Positions 29,487 through 38,036 of a stretch of 38,514 nt of DNA are shown here, piece by piece. The translations under genes and the position numbers were made by a program. The number at the start of each line of letters is the position of its first letter. The first letter of the stretch is position 1. This DNA is from Lachnospiraceae bacterium (GTDB lineage: Bacteria > Bacillota > Clostridia > Lachnospirales > Lachnospiraceae), in NCBI GenBank assembly GCA_017449765.1, contig JAFTFE010000001.1:1-38514 (forward strand), written 5' to 3'. The notes beneath the pieces were generated by a model. The model made no database searches and had not been told where the DNA came from. It saw only the letters and a list, made by a program, of their open reading frames with translations.

Positions 29487-29969
29487 ATTTTCTCTTTTCA
29501 TGGATTACGTGTGCATCTACCATTTTATAAAATTCTATTGGATTTAATTTCATAAGTTCGTTTGTTGATAGACCTATTTGTAATCCTGTATATTTTATTT
29601 CAGCCCAATTTATTTCTTCTTTTTCTTCTTTGGCTTGTTGGGATGGTGATTTATATACTTCTGGTCTTTTTTTTTGAAGTCATCTATTTCTTTCAAATTT
29701 TTTTCAACAAAACTAGATAACTTTTCATAATCTTTAAAATTAACTAATTTTAGTGCCTCTGAATATGTTAATGGCTTTTCATAATTAGAACGAATAAGAG
29801 CATAAATAAAAGTATTCATTATTCTTAATCTATTTTTACCTTTTCTCATGTCTTTCTCTAATAAACGGTAACCTGTTCCTTCATCTGTGGTATAGCTTTC
29901 AAGGTATTCCATAACTTGTAATGACCATTCTAATTCTACACGATCATTATTTTTAAGTGTTATAATCAT
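29476..29969 (-). CDS. Tail assembly chaperone gpGT, -1 frameshift product
   Basis: Slipping by -1 at the A9 run (29667-29675) fuses the upstream protein to an overlapping frame: RPEVYKSPSQQAKEE, then INWAEIKYTGLQIGLSTNEL, ending near HEKRKYGK at 29476, inside the tape measure start. The product would be 164 aa. The downstream frame has no start codon of its own near the shift site and looks coding. gpG/gpGT pairs coat the tape measure during tail assembly. Confidence 0.82.
29610..29969 (-). CDS. Tail assembly chaperone gpG, unshifted product, 119 aa
   Basis: Zero-frame product ending in a lysine-rich artefactual-looking tail (NKPKKKKKK) after the slippery run. Core: MIITLKNNDRVELEWSLQVM, then NTFIYALIRSNYEKPLTYSE. 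The position between major tail protein and tape measure is diagnostic. Confidence 0.85.
   Translation of the reverse strand: MIITLKNNDRVELEWSLQVMEYLESYTTDEGTGYRLLEKDMRKGKNRLRIMNTFIYALIRSNYEKPLTYSEALKLVNFKDYEKLSSFVEKNLKEIDDFKKKDQKYINHHPNKPKKKKKK
29667..29675 (-). other. Programmed -1 frameshift site
   Basis: Nine A residues on the coding strand in the context TTC-AAA-AAA-AAA-GAC; A-AAA-AAA is a canonical slippery heptamer. The -1 frame continues open for about 65 codons. Confidence 0.8.
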
Positions 29970-29991
29970 TTATATCATCTCTCTTTCTAAC

Positions 29992-30027
29992 AAAAAAAAG
30001 AAGCAGGAACATAAATTATGCTCCTGC
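29992..30027 (-). terminator. Terminator/attenuator after the major tail gene
   Basis: A near-perfect hairpin (30003-30027, stem GCAGGAGCATA...) overlaps the major tail stop codon and is followed by eight U residues on the minus strand. It would reduce transcription into the chaperone and tape measure genes. Confidence 0.82.
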
Positions 30028-30636
30028 TGTTGTTGCTGCTGTTAAATCAGCAGGTGTTAAGATAGGGTTAGCGAAGAATTTATCTTCTGTTAAATTTTCT
30101 GGGAATTTAGTCATATCACTATCAACGTATGTTTTTACGTCACCAGCTTCATTAAATGGATAAGCTCTTACAGTAACAGTATCGTTTTGTTCACTGAATG
30201 AATCTTCCTCTGTATTAATATCATCAGTGTTTTCAACTAATTGACATTTAGGAAACCATTCATATCTAAATCCATCATTAAACTTCTTTACGACTTTACC
30301 ATATGCAAAAAACGGTCTTATACCACCGTGTCCTGATGTTACTAGACCACTGTTGTCGATAGTCTCTCCTCTCATTCTTGCTAAATCATCAGGGTCAAAT
30401 GCGACATTCTCTACTTCCATTTCTACATTTTGAGTTGAATTTACAGTAGCATAGTCTTTACCACTTGCTTTAACTGTTGTATTATCTCCATTTTCGGTAG
30501 TACCAATACTTTTAACTGTTTCTGTTTTTATAGTATCTTCATATGTACTACTAAAATTACCATTTGTATCTGGTGTATTAAAAGCGTAGTATTGAGCTCC
30601 AACAGTTTGTTTCATTTTTGGCTTTTTTGTAACCAT
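30016..30636 (-). CDS. Major tail protein
   Basis: 206 aa, with the phi13/TP901-type major tail tube pattern: MKQTVGAQYYAFNTPDTNGN, then TQNVEMEVENVAFDPDDLAR and GIRPFFAYGKVVKKFNDGFR. The C terminus is short and Ala/Thr-rich. It polymerises into the tail tube. A terminator hairpin overlaps its 3' end, which favours higher expression of this gene than of the tape measure. Confidence 0.9.
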   Translation of the reverse strand: MVTKKPKMKQTVGAQYYAFNTPDTNGNFSSTYEDTIKTETVKSIGTTENGDNTTVKASGKDYATVNSTQNVEMEVENVAFDPDDLARMRGETIDNSGLVTSGHGGIRPFFAYGKVVKKFNDGFRYEWFPKCQLVENTDDINTEEDSFSEQNDTVTVRAYPFNEAGDVKTYVDSDMTKFPENLTEDKFFANPILTPADLTAATTAGA

Positions 30637-30651
30637 ATTATTACCTTCTTT

Positions 30652-31035
30652 CTATTTATAAAATTCTTTTATCATTAACTGATAGTATTTTTCTTTATTT
30701 CTATTAAATACTGGTGCTAGATGCTGATTTCTAACGAACTTTCTCTTAGAAGTATGTCTGATTTTTATATTCGCTCCATTTTCAATAATAGGACCATAAT
30801 ATTTACCCCAACCTACTTCTATATCTTTTTCTGTAACTCTATATGCAAATGTACGTATCAAGTGTGTATAGCCACTTTTTTTTATTTTAGACATTGGTTT
30901 TGCTAGTTTTAACAAGTCTTTTGTTAATTCTTTCGCACCTTTTTCTAATATTTCAAGTGGCTTTTCTACTTTTTCAATATATTCTTTCAATTCATTTTCT
31001 AAGTCTAGAATACCTTCAAATGAATAATTACTCAT
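30652..31035 (-). CDS. Head-tail/tail completion protein, HK97 gp10-like
   Basis: 127 aa. The helical N terminus (LENELKEYIEKVEKPLEILE) and the C-terminal half (VGWGKYYGPIIENGANIKIR; LAPVFNRNKEKYYQLMIKEF) match the HK97 gp10 family, with its characteristic YGPIIENG. It joins head and tail. The ATG overlaps the previous stop. Confidence 0.85.
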   Translation of the reverse strand: MSNYSFEGILDLENELKEYIEKVEKPLEILEKGAKELTKDLLKLAKPMSKIKKSGYTHLIRTFAYRVTEKDIEVGWGKYYGPIIENGANIKIRHTSKRKFVRNQHLAPVFNRNKEKYYQLMIKEFYK

Positions 31036-31364
31036 TATATATTCTCTAATAAGTCAATTGAAAAATAATAATGCCAATATCTTTCTTCTTCAACATATTC
31101 CATGTTTATAAATGGCATTTTATTTAATTCATTTAGCTTATGCTTTAATTCAATTATTTTTGGATCTCTTGGAATAATTGAAAAGAATGATACTTGATAT
31201 GTAACATTAGTGTCATAGTTACTTCCACTTGAACTTATATCATCCCAACCGAATTCCCAAAATACAATTCTAGGATAAACATCTTTATTAATATCATTTT
31301 GGATGCCTTCATTTGTGGGAATATCTAATTCTTTTAGTAATTCTACAAATTTTTCTTTTGTCAT
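31035..31364 (-). CDS. Tail terminator-like protein, 109 aa
   Basis: The order (between stopper and gp10-like genes) and the sequence (YPRIVFWEFGWDDISSSGSN; YQVSFFSIIPRDPKIIELKH) fit small siphophage tail-terminator or tail-joining proteins, which form the ring capping the tail tube. No catalytic motif. Assignment is mostly by position. Confidence 0.68.
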   Translation of the reverse strand: MTKEKFVELLKELDIPTNEGIQNDINKDVYPRIVFWEFGWDDISSSGSNYDTNVTYQVSFFSIIPRDPKIIELKHKLNELNKMPFINMEYVEEERYWHYYFSIDLLENI

Positions 31365-31367
31365 AAA

Positions 31368-31727
31368 TTAACCTCTTTTTTTATAATCTATTAGAGTTAA
31401 ATCTGTTTGTTTGAATCCATCTTGATTAGTAAAATGATAAGCATTAAAAACTTTATAATAGTGTTCACCTATTTTTAAAACATTTAAAGAATTAATTTCT
31501 TTTGTTTGAGGTATTCTAATTTTCATTCGAATATCTACATCTCTTTCACTGGCAATAAATCTTAATTTATCAGTAATAGATAATTCTTCATAATAAATAG
31601 GTTTATCAAGTACTTTTTCTAATTTATCTAATGGATAAATATCTTCTTGATTTTGACTAATTTTATATAAATAAAAGCATCCATCATTATAATTAGGAAT
31701 TGATGTAATAGTCTCTTTGAAGTTCAA
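31368..31727 (-). CDS. Head closure (stopper-like) protein, 119 aa
   Basis: Its ATG lies 34 bp inside the connector gene. The N terminus is FKETITSIPNYNDGCFYLYK, and a beta-rich second half (DVDIRMKIRIPQTKEINSLN; KIGEHYYKVFNAYHFTNQDG) ends TDLTLIDYKK, the usual layout of head-tail stopper/adaptor proteins. It seals the connector before tail docking. Confidence 0.72.
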   Translation of the reverse strand: MNFKETITSIPNYNDGCFYLYKISQNQEDIYPLDKLEKVLDKPIYYEELSITDKLRFIASERDVDIRMKIRIPQTKEINSLNVLKIGEHYYKVFNAYHFTNQDGFKQTDLTLIDYKKRG

Positions 31728-31983
31728 TATATTCAGCCTTATATATATTTTTAAATTCTGCTAATCTTTTATGATTAGCATATAATACATAGTTTTTAAG
31801 TAGTGATCTTGCTTTTAAATCCTTAGTAAAATCAATTGTACTTCCTACAACATTTTCAATGTCATAGATTCCATCTTGTATAAAGTTTTTAATTATCTTG
31901 TCATCTATAAATGGAGAAATTTGTTGTTCCAATCTAATATCTTCTATTAATTCACTAATTACTTTTAGTTCATTAAATTCCAA
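31693..31983 (-). CDS. Head-tail connector, gp6-like, 96 aa
   Basis: Small all-helical protein (KVISELIEDIRLEQQISPFI; LKARSLLKNYVLYANHKRLA) ending in FKNIYKAEYIELQRDYY, matching the HK97 gp6/phage_connect_1 pattern. It forms the ring under the portal. Confidence 0.78.
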   Translation of the reverse strand: MEFNELKVISELIEDIRLEQQISPFIDDKIIKNFIQDGIYDIENVVGSTIDFTKDLKARSLLKNYVLYANHKRLAEFKNIYKAEYIELQRDYYINS

Positions 31984-31986
31984 TTA

Positions 31987-32178
31987 TTAATCTTCACTTT
32001 CGATAGGTTGAATTAGAATTTCCCCAATTTTATTTTTTTTACTCATTAATTCTTTAACTCTTTTTTTATCTGGAATATAACCATCTTTTTCGGCATCTTC
32101 CCTAGGATATGTATCATTCACTTTATAAATATGATTATTATCTTCTAAATCTTTAAATTTATATACAACTTTATACAT
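31987..32178 (-). CDS. Small conserved head-region protein, 63 aa
   Basis: Short protein beginning MYKVVYKFKDLEDNNHIYKV with YPREDAEKDGYIPDKKRVKE in the centre. It lies between capsid and connector genes, as do similar small proteins in many HK97-type phages. Function unknown; a capsid-associated or assembly role is inferred only from position. Confidence 0.7.
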   Translation of the reverse strand: MYKVVYKFKDLEDNNHIYKVNDTYPREDAEKDGYIPDKKRVKELMSKKNKIGEILIQPIESED

Positions 32179-32203
32179 TGTTATTTCCTCCCTATTTAAG
32201 ATT

Positions 32204-32235
32204 GAAACTCAGAGCAATTAAGCACCCTGAGTTTC
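32204..32235 (-). other. Hairpin at the 3' end of the capsid gene
   Basis: GAAACTCAG and CTGAGTTTC form a perfect 9-bp stem with a 14-nt loop that contains the capsid stop codon. There is no U-tract, so it may stabilise or process the abundant capsid message instead of ending it. Confidence 0.5.
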
Positions 32236-33384
32236 ATCAGTTTCGTTTTCAGTTCCATTTTCAGTTTCACTAATAGTTCTAATAGTTGGAATATATTCTT
32301 CTAATTTAGTAACATCAATTACATATGCTACACTATCGTCTACTGCTCTACCATTAGCATAAGCTTTACCAATTAATACGTTAGCATCATCTAATGCTTT
32401 TGTTTCAGCGTATTCATTAATTTTGAATCCACTAAATCCCATAATATATTTTTTATCTAGTGTAAATGCTGCTTTACCTTGTGGATTATTAGCAGTTTTT
32501 ATTACTTCTAGATTCTTATAAGAACTAATCATTTTACCTTCTCTATCATATAGAGCGGGTGCTACATAATCAGCTTCATCTGCTGGATTACAAACTAAAT
32601 AGATTTTATCAATATCCCTTTTACCATTTTTTGATAATGTCTTTTTAACTGGTGCTAATTCTTTTGGTGAAAAACCAGTAACTGTATTTAAAGTTTTAGC
32701 ACTATGTTCTCCATTTTGTTCAAGACTTCCAATTTGATAATAAATACCAACTGGTTCATCTTTACCAGTACCACTTAAATATCCATATTCAGCACCATCT
32801 ACTAATGATTCTTTTAATGATGCTCTAAAATATTTGTCAACAAATGGTAATGATAAATCTTTGATAGCCTTTGGAATTATCATATATACTGTTAATTTGT
32901 TTAATTCTACATTCATTGAATCAAACTCGTGTGATAATTCACCAGTAATACCATCAAATATTCCTCCCCATTGGTATCCACCACTTTTTTCAGCAACTAA
33001 CCAATTTTTAACATCAGCTGGTGTAAATTGTACTAAATTTAATACACCTGATTCTTTTTTGATATCATCCAATGTTCTATCTATAATAGAAGTAGGAAAA
33101 ATATCAGTTTGTTCTGCTGTTACTGTTTGTTTAGCATCTTTTAACATTTGATAGAATTTAGTCTCTGCTTTTGATAAAGTTCTTAAATTTAAACTCTTTT
33201 TAAATTCTTCATCGTATTTAGCTCTTTCACTTTCCTCCTGAATTTTTGCTATTAATTCTGCATTTTTTGCACTTGTAATTAATTCTAGTGCATTAACAAT
33301 AGCTTCTGCTTTGTTATCACTTTCTTGAAGTATTTTTAAAGCCTCTTCATTAGCTTGTTCAATTGTCTTATTTTCTAAGTCCAT
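32218..33384 (-). CDS. Major capsid protein, HK97 fold with delta (scaffold) domain
   Basis: 388 aa. The N-terminal ~90 residues are helical and charged (ETIEQ-type start ENKTIEQANEEALKILQESD; KNAELIAKIQEESERAKYDE), the scaffold-like delta domain. The capsid core follows: QTDIFPTSIIDRTLDDIKKE, AEKSGGYQWGGIFDGITGEL, YLSGTGKDEPVGIYYQIGSL. An acidic tail ends it. The protease encoded upstream would remove the delta domain during maturation. Confidence 0.93.
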   Translation of the reverse strand: MDLENKTIEQANEEALKILQESDNKAEAIVNALELITSAKNAELIAKIQEESERAKYDEEFKKSLNLRTLSKAETKFYQMLKDAKQTVTAEQTDIFPTSIIDRTLDDIKKESGVLNLVQFTPADVKNWLVAEKSGGYQWGGIFDGITGELSHEFDSMNVELNKLTVYMIIPKAIKDLSLPFVDKYFRASLKESLVDGAEYGYLSGTGKDEPVGIYYQIGSLEQNGEHSAKTLNTVTGFSPKELAPVKKTLSKNGKRDIDKIYLVCNPADEADYVAPALYDREGKMISSYKNLEVIKTANNPQGKAAFTLDKKYIMGFSGFKINEYAETKALDDANVLIGKAYANGRAVDDSVAYVIDVTKLEEYIPTIRTISETENGTENETDETQGA

Positions 33385-33401
33385 TTTTTATACCTTCTTT
33401 C

Positions 33402-34118
33402 TTATTTTTTTCTATTAAAAAAAGATTCCCAGGAATCTTCTTTTACAATATTTATACTTTCTTCTTTTTCTTTTAACTTATTTTCTAAGTTTTTAATCTT
33501 AGTAACTAAATTAAATAAATAATTACTTTCTAATGATTGCTTTGCTGAGTCATTCTTTGTAACGGTAGTAGCAAATCCTAATTCAAAAGCTTCTTTGGAA
33601 GTAATCCATTCTTCACGATCCATCATTGCTTTTATAGTTTCTTCTGTTTGACCAGTTTTAGAAACATAAATATTGACAGATGGTTGAGTTATTTTCTCTA
33701 AGTCTTCGGCAGCTTTTTTCATAGCGTTGCTATCACCTTCAACACATGACCAAGCATTATGAATCATTAAAAGACCAGATTCAGGAACTACTCTTGTATC
33801 ACCAGCCATAAAAATAACGGATGCTGCACTACAAGCAAATCCGTCTACTATGGTTTTTACATGACCTTTAAAGTCTTGTAATAATGAATAAATAGCTAGT
33901 CCCTCTGAAACCGAACCACCATATGAATTAATTCTAACGGTTAAGTTAGGTGTATCAACTGCATTTAATGCATCTTTTAGAGTAAATGCATCCGTAGCGT
34001 CTTCTCCTGTACCGAACCATCTATCAATAAAATCTTTTTTTCTAATATCTCCATAAATAAATAATTCAGTTTCGTTTTCATCTACTTTTCTAAAATTCAA
34101 GTATTTATTTTCATTCAA
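33402..34118 (-). CDS. Prohead maturation protease, ClpP/S14 type
   Basis: 238 aa. The Ser nucleophile is in FACSAASVIFMAGD (about residues 92-105) and the catalytic His in LLMIHNAWS (about 115-123); INSYGGSVSEGLAIYS forms the substrate-binding turn. It cleaves the capsid delta domain. The start overlaps the portal stop (ATGA). Confidence 0.92.
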   Translation of the reverse strand: MNENKYLNFRKVDENETELFIYGDIRKKDFIDRWFGTGEDATDAFTLKDALNAVDTPNLTVRINSYGGSVSEGLAIYSLLQDFKGHVKTIVDGFACSAASVIFMAGDTRVVPESGLLMIHNAWSCVEGDSNAMKKAAEDLEKITQPSVNIYVSKTGQTEETIKAMMDREEWITSKEAFELGFATTVTKNDSAKQSLESNYLFNLVTKIKNLENKLKEKEESINIVKEDSWESFFNRKK

Positions 34119-35281
34119 TCTTCATCACCACCTTTCTTCGGATTACCATAATTCTTTGTTACATGAGGTTCATTTGCCCAATCTTCATCCTTAGGTGGGA
34201 CATTTAAGAATCTACATAAATCGTTATGAGTAAATCCATCACCAAATAATTTATCTAAACTTGTAGCTGAATCAAAAATATCGAAATGCTTAATATTTAA
34301 TCTATTGATGTATATATATTCACCATTTAAATAATCTTGTTCTTTAACTAATGTACCATTTAATCCATCCTCTAATATTGCAATAAGTGGACTAACGGCA
34401 AAAGTAATAAAATCATTTGTCCCAGTAGATTTATCCGTTTTACTACCATAAAATACATCTAACGGAATATTAAAACTCATTGCGACTTCATCTTTCCAAT
34501 GTTTTTCTAAATCTCTATAATCACTTGAAGTTACTGTTTTATCTCCATTTAATCTTTCTAACTTAAAGGCATCAGATAAAAGTATTGCCTTTTCATCTTC
34601 ACTAAACAGTCCATCAGTTATTTTATTTTTATAGTCTTCATAACTAATTTCTTTTCCATCTGCTGACCTTAATGTTGGTTGGTTACCTGGCGTTCCTAAC
34701 TTCCATTTAGGTGAATTACTAGCTTTATAGTTTAAAGTAGCCATGCCTAATAAATTACCAAACTCGTTATAATATTTATCTAAGCATTCTTTTATTTGAC
34801 AATCTCCCAGTGTTAAATGAATTACTTCATTCGATTTAAAACTTTTTTCAATGTTCATGGTATTTCCGTTAGAATCTTTCAATATAATATTTGAATATGT
34901 TTTTTCTCGAATAAAAGAATTTGAAACATCAAAACTATCTGCTAAAAATAAATATTTGTTTAATTCAATTATTAAACATTCTTCATCGTGTAATAATTTA
35001 GAAATTACGTTATAAAAAAAACTAGTTGAATATTCATTAGGGTTCGGTTTAATATTCAACTTATAGTATGTATTATTCTTGATAGAATCTATTTTTTGAT
35101 TTTTATTTTTCTTATATACTTGTATTTCTAATTTAGAAATAGTTTTTGCTATTAAATCTATTGCGTGTTCTATTGCTAATTCTTTTACTTCCAATTTCTT
35201 TGATAATGACTTGGTTAAAAATTCAATATAATCATCATAATCTTTTTTGCTCCAATTCTTTAATAAGCCTGTTAATCTCAT
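34115..35281 (-). CDS. Portal protein, HK97 family
   Basis: 388 aa, the usual length. Recognisable features: NIKPNPNEYSTSFFYNVISK, AMSFNIPLDVFYGSKTDKST (typical portal LGVP-equivalent region), and a C terminus LNVPPKDEDWANEPHVTKNY. It forms the dodecameric DNA channel. Position between TerL and protease confirms it. Confidence 0.93.
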   Translation of the reverse strand: MRLTGLLKNWSKKDYDDYIEFLTKSLSKKLEVKELAIEHAIDLIAKTISKLEIQVYKKNKNQKIDSIKNNTYYKLNIKPNPNEYSTSFFYNVISKLLHDEECLIIELNKYLFLADSFDVSNSFIREKTYSNIILKDSNGNTMNIEKSFKSNEVIHLTLGDCQIKECLDKYYNEFGNLLGMATLNYKASNSPKWKLGTPGNQPTLRSADGKEISYEDYKNKITDGLFSEDEKAILLSDAFKLERLNGDKTVTSSDYRDLEKHWKDEVAMSFNIPLDVFYGSKTDKSTGTNDFITFAVSPLIAILEDGLNGTLVKEQDYLNGEYIYINRLNIKHFDIFDSATSLDKLFGDGFTHNDLCRFLNVPPKDEDWANEPHVTKNYGNPKKGGDED

Positions 35282-35295
35282 ATTTTTCCCTCACT

Positions 35296-37032
35296 TTATA
35301 CATAAATAACTTCTTTAACTAACAAATTTATGACACTCATAGCGACTACAAATGCCATAAATGGGTCATTTTTTCTTAATTTTGGTTCGATTTTATAATA
35401 CGTTTTATTACCATCTCTTCCAGTTTTAACTCCTGTATTATTAATTGACCATCTCATTAATGCAGAATCTCCAATATTAATATTTCCATTTGAGAACTCA
35501 ACTTCTAATTGAGGTGCAACAATAGCAGCAATAGAAGCTGGATATCGAACCATTCTTATTAATCCATTGGGGTTATCTCTTGTTTCGACCGAAACATTAA
35601 ATTCTTTAAATGTTTGTTCTAATAATTTATATCTGTAACTATCTAATACAATTTTTTTAATATTATATTTTCCAATTTGCTTTAAAACATGTAGAACTAT
35701 ATCTCTTGCATTAATGCTTTCAGTATTCACTACTTCAAAATCATTGAATCCATCTGAACCAATATTTGCAAATGGAAACTTTATATCTTTATAAAATCTG
35801 CTTTTGCAACATATCCATGTATGATGTCTCCATATAATTTCATCTTCTATTTTAAAAAGTAAACCAACCGATGCAAAATCATTTAAGTCTGCAAAATCGA
35901 TACCAACAATAGCATCTTCTCCATCTTTTACGTTAAAATCTCTTGGTATTCTTGCTTCTACATTTTTAAAAGAAGCTTTTAGTAGCTTATTCCATTCGAT
36001 AGCTACTTCATCTTCATCTTGTTCTGGTAAATTTACTCTTTTAGCATAAAACTCAGTTCGATAAGATTTTTGCTGCTGCATTTTTAAATAATCTTTAATT
36101 ATTTCATTCTTTAAAACATCGCGATATTCTAATGATGGATTAGCCTGACATAATATATCTAAATTAATATCTTTTCTATCTTTTGTTTCAAGGAATTTAG
36201 CAAAAGCTTTATCTACATCTTCTCTTTTCTTTAATCTATATAAAAAAGGCAAAAGATTTAAAAAATTATCTTCACCTCTTAATACACTCTCTGATATTGA
36301 TATTTTTTCATCTAATGGTCCTTCACGTACAGTCCCATTAGTTGTAATAATAACTGTTCTAGCATGTTCTATCTTACCTAGTCCACTACTATATACATTT
36401 ATTTGTTTATAATCTTCATATGCATGATACTCATTAAATAATATCATTCCAGTTTGTTTTCCATCTTTTGTTTTAGCATTTGAAGTATTATATCTTAGCT
36501 TAGAATTAGTTTTCTTATTCCTGATTTCAGTCTTATTCCATTCAAAAAACTTCTTCATTACTGTTTTATTTTCTTCTAACATATTATAAACAACATTAAA
36601 TGTATTAATAGCCTGTTCTTCTGATGTAGCAACAATATCAATATTATAATTTTTTATACCATAGTAATGGGTAAGTAAAAAACAACAGAGTGGCATCAGC
36701 ATGCCATCTTTACCATTTCCTCTACCCATTAAAATTAATATCTCTGAAAATATTACCAATGATGGTGTTTCTTTCTCATACATAAAGAAAAAAGCATAAA
36801 TAAATTTTTGAAATGGAAATAATGGATAAAACCATTTTTCACAAAATTTAATACAATTATGAAATACTTTTTCATCAAAAAAAACATCATCTCTTGACAA
36901 TGTTGGTTTCACTATGTTTTCAATACATAATTTTATATCTTCTGATACTTTATTAGGATTATTACTAGCATAATCTATATAATCTTGTATTTCCTTACAA
37001 TAAATCTTCTGTTCCATCATCTTTACCATCAT
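35296..37032 (-). CDS. terL: Terminase large subunit
   Basis: 578 aa. The ATPase has a Walker A-like ILMGRGNGKDGML (about residues 104-116) and a Walker B region LFNEYHAYEDY, with the coupling motif VIITTNG. The C-terminal nuclease has acidic metal ligands in GIDFADLNDFASVGLLF and VLDSYRYKLLEQ. It belongs to the HK97/Terminase_1 group, usually cos-packaging. Several ATGs cluster at the start (37032, 37029, 37020, 37017), so the exact start is uncertain. It overlaps the 3' end of terS by 38 bp. Confidence 0.95.
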   Translation of the reverse strand: MMVKMMEQKIYCKEIQDYIDYASNNPNKVSEDIKLCIENIVKPTLSRDDVFFDEKVFHNCIKFCEKWFYPLFPFQKFIYAFFFMYEKETPSLVIFSEILILMGRGNGKDGMLMPLCCFLLTHYYGIKNYNIDIVATSEEQAINTFNVVYNMLEENKTVMKKFFEWNKTEIRNKKTNSKLRYNTSNAKTKDGKQTGMILFNEYHAYEDYKQINVYSSGLGKIEHARTVIITTNGTVREGPLDEKISISESVLRGEDNFLNLLPFLYRLKKREDVDKAFAKFLETKDRKDINLDILCQANPSLEYRDVLKNEIIKDYLKMQQQKSYRTEFYAKRVNLPEQDEDEVAIEWNKLLKASFKNVEARIPRDFNVKDGEDAIVGIDFADLNDFASVGLLFKIEDEIIWRHHTWICCKSRFYKDIKFPFANIGSDGFNDFEVVNTESINARDIVLHVLKQIGKYNIKKIVLDSYRYKLLEQTFKEFNVSVETRDNPNGLIRMVRYPASIAAIVAPQLEVEFSNGNINIGDSALMRWSINNTGVKTGRDGNKTYYKIEPKLRKNDPFMAFVVAMSVINLLVKEVIYV

Positions 37033-37330
37033 CCTTTTCTGGAATATTTGGTTTTTGAAGATTTAAATCATTTAAAATCTTTAACATTTGAGTATTTACT
37101 TTTGTTAAGTTTAAAATGCTTTCATTTGGCTTTTCAACTGGTATTCCATTTCCATTGGTTACAACATACCTGAGCCCTTTGTTCTTTATATCTTCTTTTA
37201 ATACTTTTTTTAGATCATAAAAAGATAAATAATCGTCAACCAAATCATTATAATATTGACCTGACTTCCCTTGCGCTTTTAATTGATTTAATAAATTATT
37301 TTTTATTAACGCTCTATGAGTTGCTGCCAT
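36995..37330 (-). CDS. terS: Terminase small subunit, P27 family
   Basis: ATG 37330 with GAGGTGG upstream (111 aa). N-terminal DNA-binding helices (HRALIKNNLLNQLKAQGKSG) and the P27 signature YVVTNGNGIPVEKPNESILN, then NLTKVNTQMLKILNDLNL. It recognises the packaging site and recruits TerL, encoded directly downstream. Confidence 0.9.
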   Translation of the reverse strand: MAATHRALIKNNLLNQLKAQGKSGQYYNDLVDDYLSFYDLKKVLKEDIKNKGLRYVVTNGNGIPVEKPNESILNLTKVNTQMLKILNDLNLQKPNIPEKDDGKDDGTEDLL

Positions 37331-37332
37331 TT

Positions 37333-37770
37333 TTACCACCTCTCATCTCTTTCAAAAACATCTACTATTTTAAAATTCAATTTACTTGAACAATACCTTT
37401 CAGATACCCTCAAATTAAATTCTTTAATTTTTTCTATTTCTTCTAAATCGTTATTGCGGTTTCTTGAATAAATATTTTTTAATGACTTTTCTAACGTTGT
37501 ATTTATCCATATAAATTTAGAATCATATTGAACAAATAATTCTAATTCTTCCCAACTAGGAAAGCAAGTAATATACCATACATTTATCCCCCTTGATATA
37601 TAAAACTGAGTAATTATTAATTGCAATTCTTTAATTAAATTTTGATTATCAAATTTTTGAAAACACTCTTTCAAATTATTTGCATCTATGATTACATCAT
37701 TTTTATTTTTATTCTTAATTGCATAGGTAGTTTTACCTGCTCCTGAATATCCACAGATTACATTTATCAT
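37333..37770 (-). CDS. P-loop NTPase/kinase-like protein of the packaging operon, 145 aa
   Basis: The start at ATG 37770 follows TAGGTG; the longer frame overlaps the candidate cos region. Walker A CGYSGAGKTTYAIK lies at residues 5-18. A possible Walker B is in INVWYITCF, and a basic lid-like stretch is in KNIYSRNRNNDLEE. The size and shape suggest a nucleotide or nucleoside kinase-like fold. It is 2 bp upstream of terS. A role in packaging or nucleotide modification is inferred from position; the substrate is unknown. Confidence 0.78.
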   Translation of the reverse strand: MINVICGYSGAGKTTYAIKNKNKNDVIIDANNLKECFQKFDNQNLIKELQLIITQFYISRGINVWYITCFPSWEELELFVQYDSKFIWINTTLEKSLKNIYSRNRNNDLEEIEKIKEFNLRVSERYCSSKLNFKIVDVFERDERW

Positions 37771-37795
37771 ATCCACACCTACCCTTATACCCTTT

Positions 37796-37888
37796 TTACG
37801 CGTGAGAAAAAGCAAAAAAGTTGAACAGTCGAGACCAACACACCCGCTCTACTTAACGTAAAGGTACTTATAGATTTGAACGGGGGAG
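37796..37888. other. Candidate cos region
   Basis: About 90 non-coding bases between the small membrane protein and the P-loop NTPase, more GC-rich than the surroundings, ending in CGGGGGAG (37881-37888). The terminal repeat, and therefore the left end of the contig, begins at the very next base (37889). Two GTTCAA motifs on the minus strand lie within it. An HNH gene on one side and terS on the other match the cos position in HK97-type phages. Confidence 0.5.
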
Positions 37889-37895
37889 TATTTTA

Positions 37896-38036
37896 TTAAA
37901 AAACAAACCAAACAATCGATATAATCATGTATAATATTGCTAACATACAAACATAACCTAATACAATTTTATTATTCTTAGATGTATTGCTTAATGAATC
38001 ATTAATATTATTTAATAACTTAATTAATTTCTTCAT
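37896..38036 (-). CDS. Small membrane protein, 46 aa (repeat copy)
   Basis: Same gene as 8-148, duplicated by the terminal repeat. Here it is seen in its real context, directly upstream of the candidate cos region and the P-loop NTPase. Confidence 0.65.
   Translation of the reverse strand: MKKLIKLLNNINDSLSNTSKNNKIVLGYVCMLAILYMIISIVWFVF

Noticed and set aside
32204-32235. Terminator after the capsid gene
   Set aside because: The hairpin lacks a U-tract on the coding strand.
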